Below, piece after piece: positions 47,450-62,997 of a stretch of 64,000 nucleotides of DNA. The translations under genes and the position numbers were made by a program. The notes under the pieces were generated by a model that did no database searches, was not told the DNA's origin, and worked only from the letters and a program-made list of their open reading frames with translations. The stretch's first letter is position 1; every line of letters begins with the position of its first letter. The stretch comes from Seriola aureovittata (Eukaryota > Chordata > Actinopteri > Carangiformes > Carangidae), in NCBI RefSeq assembly GCF_021018895.1, contig NC_079373.1, positions 19,723,501 through 19,787,500 on the forward strand, in the 5' to 3' direction.

Positions 47450-49723
47450 TCTCCTCACTCTTGTGAACACAGGAACAGAGACTATTGATCAGTGGGACGG
47501 CGGAGACATGACACTGTATTGACATGCATCTGAGTTACGGGTCATTTCAAGTGACAGAGAAAAAACACTTGACCCGTGGACTGTCCCGTTACGATCTTTG
47601 TCTCTGTGAAGCTCATCGGTTGCTAATATGCTTCTTGTTATCTTAGCACAGATGGTTACAAGTCTGTCTGTCTGCCTTGTTGATATCTGTCTAATATGAA
47701 TTAACATACGATGACTGTCATAAGATAGCTGTACTAAGCCACAATTTGCCAATAACATCCATTACTGTAACAATGTCCCTCGTCCAGCAGGAGTTCCTCA
47801 GCTCCCTAGGACACTGTGTGTGTTACATGTTGATCTGAAGGGATCAGATGGGACTCAGTGGAAACTCAGAGGAAAAGATGCAAACAACTGCAGTCAGAGC
47901 ATCTGAATACATGGCTCTGTGTGTTCAGATGATGAACAACCTCGGCGTAATGTATTAAGCCATCAGTGTGTCCCTTCCTGGCCATGAGGAAGAACTGCTG
48001 CCTCATATTGTGATTATTTGCTGAAACATCTGCAGCTGTACAGAGTAATTCATTTGTATATTCAGTCAGTCACTTAGCATTATCCGTGCTGGTTGCTCTT
48101 TAAAGCCAAACACGTAAAACAACTGACTAGTACCTGTAATGTGACTGATGCAAAAAAAAAAAAAAAAAAGGAGGACGTTCAGCAGCATCGACTTTGAGCA
48201 GCTGGGTGGGAAAGAGGACTTTTCCTTCCTCGGCTGCTGTGTACATATTGTTCATAAAAAATAACAGAGCTATTGATAATGTAAGTAAGTTAATGTATAT
48301 ATCCACAGATGTTTTCTCATGCGTGTTACTGTCGGATATCGCTGTAAAAAACGAAAAGCTCATCTTTTAAATATCTGTGTTTAAATGTTGCATGTCAGAG
48401 GGATGAGTGTGTTTTGTTTTTTTCTGTTTGAGCTGTTGGAAGATTACACTGAGGAGCTGCTTTCACACTTGGGTGAGAATAGTTTTTTTCATCAGCATGG
48501 GTCTCTATAAATGTGTAGCAGTCAAACGGTGTCGTCATGTCGTGTGTGAGAGACTCCAGGCCCGTTTAGTCCTGAACAGGGAGCATTAAGCTGTCAGCTG
48601 TTCTCCAGGGATTGTGAAAACCACATGACTTGTGTATGTGTGACTTGATCTTTCCTCTATAAAGATTAATATAAAGAGTGCTATGAATCTGCTCTTAGAT
48701 TCTTCTGCTGCAGTCTCTGGCTCAAAAACACCCGAGAGGGGGATATCTAGTATTCTGTTTGATGTCAAACTTTGAAAGCTGTCCTGTTATTGTTTTGTTC
48801 TCCACAGCTAAAAGGTTACATCCCAGCTGGGAAGTGATTTAATGTGGCACCCAACTGCACACAAGCCAATGCAGCCTTGGATAAAGAGCCTGAAATCAAT
48901 GGCAACTTGAACTAGAGACCATCTTACGATAAGGACCACACCAGCTGCGACGCTTGTCAACATGTTGATGTTCTGACCCATGAGTACTCAATGGTCTTCA
49001 AACTCGGCCTTCATTTTGATCTACACACTACACATCTGTAGTGTTTTGTGACTGTATCTTGCACAGTTGCGACGCTATCACGCTGACGACAGTCTGTCCA
49101 CAGACAGACAGACGTATAAACACTTACCCAAGTACTCAAATCCATCTCTGTGTTAGTTCCCGCAACAGTCGGTGGCTCCAGGAAAACATTTTGCCATAAT
49201 AACAAGCACACGGACTCACAAGGTGAAAACAATACCAGCACTCTGTGGCAGCTGGCAACAATACGTCCCTTATTCACAGCACACTCAATTATGAAGCCCC
49301 AAAACTGATGTAATGTCATAACAAAACTACATCAGCTACTGCCCATAATTAGGTGGGACTGCTGTGAAAGCAATCACCAATTGTTTGTGTTGAAAAAACA
49401 TTAGTATATATTCACAACATGGGGTATAGTGCTATTTATACTGATCCTATACTGATCACACGATCAAATAATTTCTGAATAATTAATAAGTCATCATGTT
49501 GCAATTCTTATTTACAAAAGTAACAGGTTACAGTAATATTTCCATAGAGGATTATGTCAATAATGTCTCAATATCTTGTTATGAAATGACTAGACTGGTG
49601 CCAATAATGAAGCCATTTTGAATCTGGCTTTCACAATGAAGCAGTGTTTGCTCATAGGTGCAAAGGACTAAGACATAAATGCTGCTGGGATTTTACATTC
49701 CAAGTTGTTTCTGAAAAATTAAC

Positions 49724-49729
49724 AATAAA
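49724..49729 (+). terminator. possible abtb3 polyadenylation signal AATAAA
   Basis: The first canonical AATAAA I could find downstream of the abtb3 stop. It would give a 3' UTR of about 2.3 kb. There is no obvious GT-rich element just after it, and a variant signal could act earlier. Confidence 0.3.
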
Positions 49730-50557
49730 TTATTGAAGAATTTATATTAATCAGTGACGGCAGCAATCCAGAGAGGTCTCATACAATCTAACACCAAATG
49801 TCTTATCAAAGTTAGAGCTTCAAACAGTAAACAAAATCTGCAGCCTTGGATCGATGTAAAGCTTAATGTTGTTTCTGAAACTGGGAAAAGTTTTGCATCA
49901 TCTTCTATATTGGTTGTTCAGTCGTAAAGCAGGCTACCTACCTCCACCTGTAAAGAGAGGGAGACAGAGACTCAGAGCTGTACAGAGAGAACAGGCCTAG
50001 CCTTGTTCCTTTCAGGTCCACTCTCTTGCAAAAGAGGGTAACAGCAAAGCAGTGACCACTGAGTGTGTGTGCGTGTGTGTGTGTGTGGTCACTGCTGCTC
50101 TCAATGAGTTCCTCTCCCACTTCTCATGCAGACATGCCCTTTGTATCGATTTCAAATAACTGTCAAGAGATTCATAATGCCATTCCTTAATATTTATTTT
50201 CAATTAGTCATTTTTGCCACAGGGTTTAAGCTGTGTCTGCCACAGTGAAACCCAAGTGCCAAACATGATACTGCTATTCCTTTTTCTTTATGTGGCATAA
50301 AATGTCAGGGGCAGCAGGATGGATTTGTTTGACCCAATGATTTTTCCTAGCTGTTTGCATGAAATGGTAAACTCTCACAATCGAATTACTGGGAGTAAAC
50401 ATTTCGGTCCAGACAAGCTCTTTCGAATATTGTATATTCTCAGATATTGAATTGTGTCTCATCTAATCAGTGTTCCTCAGATCCTCCTTTATGTCTCCAG
50501 AGAACTGTGGCAATATACTTTCCTCTCTTTTGAGTGTGTATGGGATTTCCAGAGTGC

Positions 50558-50559
<2 letters not shown>

Positions 50560-50596
<37 letters not shown>

Positions 50597-50651
50597 TCTG
50601 TGTGTGTGTGTGTGTGTCTGTGTGTGTGTGTGTGTGTGCGCATGTGTGTGT
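50560..50651. repeat. (TG)n microsatellite
   Basis: About 90 bp of TG repeat with sparse TCTG and CGCATG interruptions. Confidence 0.95.
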
Positions 50652-51540
50652 GGTGAAGAAATTAGAATGGCAAGGGACGGGGTGACAGCAGTTGTTAAGT
50701 AGTCACCATGGTTACCACCGCCCAGGAACAATGTTGAGCTGGGAATGCTCCGCTGTGTGAAAAACTCAAAGGAATCCTGAGGTGCACATACATGTACATT
50801 GTTATACACTGACACAGTGAACACACACTCACAAGATGTCGTCATCCAACAGGATTCACTCCTGAGTGAGTAGTTTGGAGATTCTGGTTTGAAGTAGAAA
50901 TGATCCATCATCAGATTAGCTGTGCCAGGCAAGGGACCATGTGATTAAGCCGTGGAAATGTCTCTGTTGCCTCTTTTCTAAAGAACTGCTGGGCATCTTA
51001 ATTTACTGGGCTGTGAAATGCGACTAGAGCACCAAGTAACCCCAAGAGAAGTTGTGAGGGGAGCTCCACAGGGTGACACATTCAACTATGTAAGGACAAA
51101 ACTAACTGTTTGTCAAAGCACATGTAATGATTTGTGTGATTTTTCTACTTGAAGCTGCTTCATTTCTCTTCCCATTACTTTCTTTTGGGAACTTTCAAAA
51201 CACATAACTTTGGGTGCTGTCATGCGCACAGCTCTGAACATCTATTGTTCAGTTTTGTGAGTGGGTTGATGTGCATGTGTGTGTTGTGTGTGTGTCTGAG
51301 CAAATGGGAGGGTAAAAAGGGTGTTTGCCCTGCTAACTCTGCCCCCAGCGCGAGCCCCTTCGTCCTCCCCTTGTTGTCATGCACAGGCGCTCTCCCTTTG
51401 GCACAAAGCAGGCTGGCAGCACAAGAGCCAAGTGTTTTAGCTCTGCGCTTTGAAGGACTCAAAAAAACTTTTCAGAACTGTTTCTGTCGTGTAAAGGGAG
51501 AGAGAAAAGAGGAGGAGATGGGCAGGGTGAGGGGGGAGTG

Positions 51541-51691
51541 AGTCTAAGTGTAAGGGAGAGAGAGACATGGGGAGCAGAAGGAGCTGCAGACAAAAAGAAG
51601 TTGTCCTCCATGTGGTGGTTTGATCTCAGTTACTGAAGGATACCTTTGTTGGACAATATTTGGGGAGACTCTGGAGGAGACTCAACAACAG
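51541..51691 (+). other. mlc1: probable mlc1 non-coding first exon (5' end uncertain)
   Basis: The segment ends CAACAG|GTGAGT at 51691/51692, a near-perfect donor, about 270 bp before the mlc1 coding acceptor at 51964. Human MLC1 also has a non-coding exon 1 and starts translation in exon 2. I saw no TATA box and cannot place the transcription start; the 5' coordinate is arbitrary. Confidence 0.5.
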
Positions 51692-52026
51692 GTGAGTGAG
51701 AAGAGCGTGATGTGTGAAAAAGAAACAGTGACATTAAATGAGTGGTCTTCTCTTGGCTTGAGCAGACAAAAAGGAGGGGGTTGTTTTGGTGATACTGCAT
51801 GATAAATAGCCTTATGGCTCATTTTCTTTTAGTTTAATTCACTTTTCATGGATTTTCTTCCTGAATTTCCATTTTGGAGAACTCTGTATCATATTCATTC
51901 AAATCACCTTTCATGTCTCTCAAATTTCATAACTGGAATTTCTTTTTTTTTTCCTTTACCCAGAGGCTGCAATCCTCACTAGTTGTTTCCCATCCTATCC
52001 AAAGTCAACCACAGCTTGTTTCAGAG

Positions 52027-56009
<3,983 letters not shown>

Positions 56010-56988
56010 ACGGTGCAACAGTACATTGATGAGTTTGATGAGAAGTGCAAAAAAGCAAGAATAAGAAACTCTGTGAGCTGTGAGCACAAGAGTACAATCC
56101 CGGCACAGAACATTAGAAGAAGGAAGATATAGTCAGAGGAAAGAACAAAAATCTAAATCAGAGAGAGGAAAAAAAAAAGAATGCAAAGTGAAGACTAGGA
56201 TTTATTTGTTTTCTATGAAGATATTTTTATAGATAATGCTCTGGGCACTTTGCTTTGGTGTCTGTTTCTTGGGTTTTTATAATTGTTGCCTGCTTGTTGT
56301 AGAGAGGAGTGGCTTTGTTTGGACTGGGAACTGAAACTTTCTCTGTTGTTTAATAAGCACAAGTATTTTTACAGTGACATCATGTAGGTAGCTTACAATG
56401 GACAAGCATGTTTTTATGTTCAGTGAATGTTCTGAGCACTTAAAGAGGTTTAAGCTTCAACTTTTATGGTGTCACCTGAATTCCTTCTGAATGTAATGGA
56501 TGCAGTTTTGTCAGGAAGTGTCAGTATGTATAAAAATAGAATTCAATACATCACATTAAGTGCATGTTATTATGTCATTTCTTTCATATTTTTCTATTCA
56601 TACAAAGAAAATGATCAAGAATGAACTTGAAGTCAGAAGAACTTTCTTTATTTTACACATGTGGCGGCTCATCACCTGTTACTGGCTCACTTTACTCAAC
56701 CTGTCACAGTCTGGTGAAAGTTTTGAAACAACCACATTTATAGGACAGTTTTGCACAACTCATGAAATATGTTGAAGTAGCAGACTTTATTCTCTGCAGA
56801 TTTTCTTTCCAAATAGTGAACAATGACTTATCGTAGCACTGGCGTTGACTGTATTTTGCTCAGTAAGTAGGCCTCTTTGTGTCTTTCGGTGTACAACCAG
56901 GTGGCAGCGGCTGCAACAGTTTATCACAAGAGGACTGAGCATTAACTCCTGTAAAGAGTCTTAACTGAAAGTCTGTCTTGTTTAGAAA

Positions 56989-56994
56989 AATAAA
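56989..56994 (+). terminator. mlc1: mlc1 polyadenylation signal AATAAA
   Basis: Canonical AATAAA about 980 bp after the mlc1 stop. It is followed about 20-30 bp later by a GTGTGTGTGT element, the usual GT-rich downstream signal. I found no earlier AATAAA in the 3' UTR. Confidence 0.7.
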
Positions 56995-57019
56995 ATGTTT
57001 GTCATCAACTGTATGTAAA

Positions 57020-59760
57020 GGTGTGTGTGTATAATGTTTTCTGGCTGCTTTTTCTGCTGTTTAATGTTGTTCATTGGTTCCCTGGATGACAGACTGAGCC
57101 AACCAGGCATCAAATACATAGTATTTATTACCTACGTCCTACAATAACTTTCCAGGATTGTTCAGTTATTATCTTTTTTTAAGATGTTGAGCTGTGATGT
57201 ATAGACTCCAGGTGATTATTTGTGTGCATGTTTACTGCATAGTCCTTGCACACCCGTGCGTTCTAGTTTAGAAATGAGAATGGTGTCTCATTATTGTTGT
57301 ACACTAATTTATTTGCTGTGTCAGTTTACTTCATTTCCTTCCTCTATTAATCTACTCTTATGCGTCTGTTTCATTCTGTTGTTAGACAATGCACATGATA
57401 TGTTCTTTTTTAACATCATGGATCCATTTCCCTCCCTTACATATAAGAGTATGCCTCAAATGCAACACAAAACACTGACAAACATGAGTAACATGCAGTG
57501 GCGATATCAGTTGTTTGGCCAAGATTTAAAAAGCATTTTCAAAACTGTCTTGGCCCAAATCTGAGACAGGTACGTACAGTCTAATGTAATCCACTGTTCT
57601 GTCATAAAGTCTACTTTTATGATGCCTATAATGTTTGTCTTTTTCTGTTTGACTTGTGAATTCAGCTCTATGTTTTGCCATTGAGGTGATAGTTAGTGGA
57701 GGTATTGTGCTGGACATTATATTCAGAGGTGTTTTTAGATATTCTCTGCCCTTCATGTGCAAAGGGAGGCAGAGTGTGGTCCAGCACAACACCACCTTTA
57801 ACTATGACCACATTAATATATGTAACATTGAATTTACACATTTCCAACTAACAACAAAAACTGAACAATATCAACTTTGTAATGATAGAATTTATGGCAG
57901 AGCTGTTGTAACGAATTGCAACGGATTGTGCAGGTGAACCGAACAAAGTGGGTGTATTTTGTATTTTCTAACACATTAGGCCAATAACAAAAGGACATAT
58001 TGGATTTCGTGCCTTTTCCATATGCAGTTGCATTCTTTTGCAGTCTTCATACCACTGTGACAAGAAGCAGGAAGTTGTATCACACCTTAGAACAGAAAAA
58101 GAGAGAGAGACAGATTTTTTTTTTGATTTTTCAAACCACTTTTATTTGCTCAATAACAAATTTTCAAGAAATAAATAAAACAAAAAAACTCCAAAATAAA
58201 TAAAATTAAATAAATTAAACTCTACTCATTTCAACATATGACCAAAAACCAACTCATCATTCTCTACAGAACACAGCACTTGTTTGAGGCTCCATGTCTT
58301 CTTGAACTCCTCCACATTAGTTGTCAACATAAAGAAACTGAAATCAGTTTTCAGTCTTGCTTTTAGCATCAATTTATAAATGACTGTTACAGCAACATCT
58401 ACCGAGTCTTCCAGCTTGTTTTTCCGGCTCAGGTAAATCGCCATTATCGCTTGATCCAACAAGAAAATTCAATAATTGACATTTAATTTTTCCTCTCCTG
58501 TTGTACCTGTAGCCCAGAATGAACATTTGTTGTGAGAAAACCTCATCATACAAACCAAACATCTGAAACAAAAACCGAAACAGAGACAAGAGTCGACCAC
58601 ACTCTAAAAAACTATGAAAAACAGTCTCTCTCTGTGTACAGAAGGGACAGGTATCAGCAACATTTAGATTAATCACAGAAACAAAAGCATTAACAGCATC
58701 GACACCATGCAGAACCTTCCACTGTAAATCACCAACCCTCTTCGTTAATGGTGGTTTGTACAGAGCTCTCCACTTACAGAGAAAGAGAGAGAGAGAGAGA
58801 GAGTCTATATTTGGAAGCAGACGTAGTGAGGAGTGTCTTTCCTAACTGGTGGAAACCGGCTTGAGGAGAAACTGACTTGTGGTTCAGTCCACCTGATGAA
58901 CATAGAGAGTCAGAGGATGCTGCAGTTTCTGGAGCTGCTGTAAAATGGTCCCTATTGACGATCATGAACTGGTAAATGAACAGGTAATCTGTGTCATAAG
59001 GCAAAATCACTGCATCCAAAAAAGTTAAATTCATTAATGCTGTTGTTTCCCCAAAAGACTCCTTCTAAATACTATCACTATCTTCACACAGGCCTGTGTT
59101 ACTACAAGTAGCCAATGCAATCAAATGATGGCTCCTCCATTACAAGCTGTGCAAGGATCTACTTCATTTTAAAGTTGAGTTGGATTTAGCTTCTGCTGCA
59201 TGAACCCCAGCAGTAAGGGATGGTGCTGCTGTCTTTGATGATCAAAAAAAAAAGGAAAATATAGAGAAAAGAAAAAGAAAAAAAAAGAAAGAAAAAAAAC
59301 CCCAGATGCTCGCCACACCCAGTGAGTTTGAATGACATATATCTTTCCCATTCATTGTTGGCGCGTGTCTGTGGCCGGTCCCACATTCATGCATGACGGA
59401 CAGGCTGCAGGAACCTATCAATTTGACAGTAAAAGCCCCTCACCGCCTTGTAGTTCGGTTGTAGACTGGGCGAACAGAAGGTTTGAGTAGTGGTTAGTCA
59501 GTCTGTAGTTATTCACCTACAGCCAAGCCTTAGTCCTACACAGACAATCTTACTCTCTAGTGCCTAGGCTATTTATTATTCATTAGTACTATTTTATTAT
59601 AAGTGTAACATTCCAGTAACGTTCATACAGTAGGCCGAGATACAAAATAAAATCTATTTTTCGGAAACTCTGCCCACAATGCACCTGTCCTTGTGAATCA
59701 CGCTCGCTATTGTGCGTTAATTCGGTGAAGCGACGGCGATGTGATGAACTACAGAGAATC
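57020..59760. other. mlc1-panx2 intergenic region
   Basis: About 2.7 kb. It holds the LINE fragment at 58115-58780 and low-complexity A/G sequence at 59240-59300. No mov10l1 exon or other coding exon was recognised. Confidence 0.7.
58115..58780 (-). mobile_element. 3' fragment of an L1/Tx1-like LINE, frameshifted
   Basis: On the minus strand it reads KWRALYKPPLTKRVGDLQWK at its upstream end, then a zinc-ribbon-like CPFC...H...C segment at about 58610-58650. After a frame change near 58455-58475 it reads IMAIYLSRKNKLEDSVDV and ends near ELVFGHMLK. This order matches the C-terminus of L1/Tx1-type ORF2 proteins common in fish. A T run on the + strand (58115-58124) is the poly-A tail. The 5' end stops at a (GA)n tract, so it is strongly 5' truncated and inactive. 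Confidence 0.75.
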
Positions 59761-60010
59761 TTAATGTGTTGTCTCATCCCTTGTTTCTGAGGAGAGAGGC
59801 AGGGCAGGGAGGAGAGCGGAGCGGAGCGGATAGGGAGGGAGGGAAGGAGGGAGAGAGGAAGGGGAGCCGGGGCGGGTGGGTGAGGGGGAGGGGTGATGGT
59901 GGTGGTTGGGGGGGAAGGCGGAACAAACCGGTGTGCTCGGATACATGCTGTAGCTGCTCGCCCGCACTGCAGATTAACTCTTACCGTGCCGGGAGGTGCA
60001 GCGAGACATG
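59760..60010 (+). promoter_or_regulatory. panx2: putative panx2 promoter and leader exon 1, G-rich with CpG
   Basis: GGAGCGGAGCGGAGCGG and long G-runs at about 59800-59925 stand out from the AT-rich surroundings. The segment ends GAGACATG|GTGAGTGG at 60010/60011, a strong donor. The next strong acceptor on the + strand is the panx2 leader exon at 62275. I infer a CpG-type promoter and a non-coding first exon; the start site is unknown. Confidence 0.5.
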
Positions 60011-60195
60011 GTGAGTGGATTTTGTTGTTTCCCAGCTGCATGCACGTTAGATATCTGAGCAGAGGAGCGGGAAGTGTGGCTTTACCGCTGCTAGTCTCTC
60101 CACTGTGGACAGGTAGACAGCTGATGCAGGTATTGAGGATCTCCTCTTCTCTCACTCTCCCTCTCACACACACAGACACACACAGAGAGAGAGAG

Positions 60196-60196
<1 letters not shown>

Positions 60197-60252
<56 letters not shown>
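60197..60252. repeat. (CA)n microsatellite
   Basis: Pure CA tract just inside the putative panx2 leader intron. Confidence 0.95.
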
Positions 60253-60253
<1 letters not shown>

Positions 60254-61625
60254 TCAACACCGATTCAATCAGCTACTCTTGCTGTTTAGCAGCTCGTCTC
60301 CTGGCTGGCTATTTGGGAGCTATCCTCCGCTCAGGTGCTGAAACGGCTCAACATCTGCAGGCAGTCGCGATTCTCTGCAATGCAATGTCTCTGACGGAAG
60401 CGTGGTCCTCCTGGTTGCCATTCTCCCAGTGTCCCGGACCCACAGACCTGTTTAGGAAGACAGCAGCGAGAGGCATCCTAACACAGCACGAGCTAACTAG
60501 GACATAATGATCTTCTCACTCTGATGAAATGTTCCTGCAGTGTTCCCATACCGAGAAAACACTGAGGATACTTTATGCTGTTTCTCTACCTTCTGTGTTC
60601 TACTACACTAAAACAGTATGTCTTCCTAAATGTCTCATCGGGCTGCTGTAGTTATCTGCTCAAATGTGTCCCAAGTGTCTCAGACATGGGCACTGAAAGT
60701 TCTTCCCTCCTCATCCGTCACCTAGTTCATAATGAATGAACAGAGCTGTGTCCGCTGTTGTCTTGGGGGTCCATCCCTTTTCAGCTGGTTCTACTGGATA
60801 TAGTCAAGCGGGATGCTGTAGTAGCCAGGAAATGTGGGGTTCCCTCTCTCTAAACACTACTGGTGGCATCACCCCAACCGAGGGGCATAATCTGTCGGAC
60901 TGGATCAGTGCCAGAGGCTCACAGACAGCAGCGCAGCCTCCAACAGAAATTACACTCAAATGTGATGCTGCCCCCTTTAAATTAAAATTATGCAAAGTTT
61001 ATTTCCCTCTCTGATATTCCTGGAGACTGTGTTTGAGGAAGTGTGGGCAAAGTTATCTTGACTGACACCAGGTAGCAGTACATGCAGAAAAGAGTGGTGA
61101 ATCTCGGCTGGATGTCTTGTCATCCCATAAATCACGTTCTTGTATAATACCAACTACTGCATGAGGTTAGAATTAACATATGTGGCCTTGAATAATGCTC
61201 ACTGATGAAATTTCAAAGGAATCCTCTCCGTATAATCTTTCCCACCATGTGGGTGAGAGTGCTATAGAGCTCACAAGAGTGCGCTAACTATCCCCTGTAC
61301 CGGTGAAACTGCAGTCTCAGGGTTCCACTCTCTGAGATCTTAAGTGTGCTTCCCAGGCCTGAACTAGAGAGCTCTGCTTTTATGAATATCATAGATGAGT
61401 TGTGTGTGTGTGTGTGTGTGTGTGTGTGCATTATGAGAGGAAAGTGAGAGGAGGGCAGAGGGAGTGGTGGAGAGAGAAAGAAAAAGGAAGAGCGAGAGCG
61501 AGAGGATTGTTGACGGGAAGGGGTGATGTATTCACACTCCTCACAAAGGACATTCACATAACCTTCAAGTGAAATGAGCATGCAGCAGCCCCTGATCCAC
61601 GTGGCACAGTTACAGCACAGGCAGT

Positions 61626-61683
61626 TGCATGCATGTGTGTGTGTGTGTGTGTGTATACGTGCACACACACACACACGCATGCA
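61626..61683. repeat. alternating purine-pyrimidine inverted repeat
   Basis: tgcatgcatg(tg)n, then tatacgtg, then (ca)n cgcatgca. The two arms are complementary, and almost every step alternates purine and pyrimidine. Confidence 0.9.
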
Positions 61684-62274
61684 CTCAAACACTCACATAT
61701 GCACACACTCAGACACACATGACAAGACATCCCACTGACAAGTGTCTGGTAACCACCTGACATCCCAGTGTGAACATGGTGTTCCACAGAGGTAATGACA
61801 ACCAGGAGTCCAGAGAGGGGCAGGGGACGTTTTAGAATAGCACAGTCGTTGTCCAAAACATGCGATGTTGTTCATTTTTCAAGACAAATGGAACACTTTT
61901 CAAAATCACTGAATAAATTCTGGTTTTAATCAGCTTCAGGTTAGCATACTCCCCAGTGACGAAACTTGCCCTTTAGTGTCCTTGCTTCATCAAAGGCAAA
62001 TATCCCCCTCAGATGTAACCACAATCACACACACCACTGGTCAGAGAGGATTAGACATCCTCAGCCACGTGACTGCATTATAAAGGGCGATGAATGGGAA
62101 CACGGGGCTTTCTTGAGGAAGGTGTGAGACAATGCAAATTCACACTTTGGCTCATTTGAAAGATCCATTTGTTATCTATTGCACATATGTTCCCAGCAAT
62201 AACATCTTGAACCTCATTGTACCTTCATAAATATACACACATTGTGCCTTCCTAACTGGCTTTCTGTCTTTCAG

Positions 62275-62997
62275 GCAAGGACTGGTCCGAGTTTCTCGTG
62301 ACCGAAGCCCACGTAACATCTCTTCAGCCAACAGTCACTCTCCCTGGGGAGCACAAGGACACCTCCTAAACTCGGCTCTTTCCTCATCCTGCCACACAGT
62401 GTGTGTGCACGGAGGCCAGGCACTGTAGAGACGGGGAAAAACATAGGGATGCACACAGAAGAGGCCGAGTGAGGAATTTGCTTCTGAACATTATGTCTGT
62501 TCTTCTACAAGGGAAGAGCAGTGGGGAACTGTAGAAAACTCAAAGCTCTGAAGAACACAGACCACAAAGTATGACCAGCTTCTTTCCCACACATGGTGAC
62601 CGGGGCTGAGGTTGGCCACACATTTGTGTGTGTGTGTGTATGTGTGTGTGCCTGTGTGAGTGTGTATGTGTGTCAGACTGTGCTGAGGTGTATTTAATTA
62701 CAGCAGGGAGTGTCTGGCCTCCCCTCCAGCCCAAAGGGGGGTTGTAGTGTGCGTCCTTTGTGTTCCGGATGCAGAACATCCTCGATCAAAACTTAGACAT
62801 GGCCACAGCTCTGCTCGCCGGCGAGAAGCTGAAGGAGCTGATCCTGCCGGGCTCATCTCAGGATGAGAAGGGCGGGGCACTGGCCAGCCTCATGGTGCAA
62901 CTCAAACTGGAGCTGCCCTTTGATCGTGTTGTTACTATAGGGACGGTCATCATCCCCATCCTGCTGGTCACCCTCGTCTTCACCAGGAACTTTGCAG
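62275..62997 (+). other. panx2: panx2 exon with 494-nt leader and coding start
   Basis: Acceptor tgtctttcag, donor G|gtgaga at 62998. The leader part (62275-62768) contains two short upstream ORFs, ATG 62449 to TGA 62472 and ATG 62493 to TAG 62534, and an interrupted (TG)n tract at about 62621-62680. An in-frame stop at 62745-62747 precedes the real start. Confidence 0.7.
62769..62997 (+). CDS. panx2: panx2: pannexin-2, first coding exon (3' incomplete)
   Basis: 229 nt encode 76 residues plus one base of the next codon. Seen: the N-terminus with LDMATALLAGEKLKELILPG, then LELPFDRVVTIGTV, followed by the first membrane segment (about residues 54-71, ending VTLVFTRNFA). This is nearly identical to the start of vertebrate pannexin-2 as I remember it. 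Known: pannexins form heptameric large-pore channels with four membrane segments; PANX2 has a long cytosolic tail and is brain-enriched. The split codon G|.. should continue with the extracellular-loop sequence in an exon beyond 64000; no further exon was recognised in 62998-64000. The start at ATG 62769 is supported by homology and the in-frame stop upstream. Confidence 0.93.

Larger units (their letters stand above)
47450..51540. other. abtb3 3' UTR and abtb3-mlc1 intergenic region
   Basis: About 4.1 kb without a recognisable coding exon. It contains an A tract at 48153-48168 and TG/CA microsatellites at about 50065-50090 and 50560-50650. Open frames here are antisense or microsatellite-driven. 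Confidence 0.7.
60011..62274 (+). other. putative panx2 leader intron
   Basis: About 2.3 kb between the donor at 60011 and acceptor ctttcag at 62274. It includes (CA)n at 60197-60252, (TG)n at about 61399-61427 and an alternating purine-pyrimidine inverted repeat at 61626-61683. No coding exon recognised. Confidence 0.5.

Noticed and set aside
50489..50932. 147-codon minus-strand frame
   Set aside because: Its core is the CA strand of a microsatellite; no homology recognised.
51149..51541. 130-codon plus-strand frame upstream of mlc1
   Set aside because: Low-complexity ends, no recognised homology and not in frame with a splice into mlc1; it may overlap promoter or leader sequence.
57700..58110. 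Possible coding remnants between mlc1 and the LINE fragment
   Set aside because: Short frames (e.g. 57656-57937) with no recognisable protein; not mov10l1.
59589..60260. 223-codon open frame on the minus strand and a 204-codon frame on the plus strand
   Set aside because: Built on the CA repeat and the G-rich promoter sequence; residues are Cys/Val, Thr/His or Pro/Arg low complexity.
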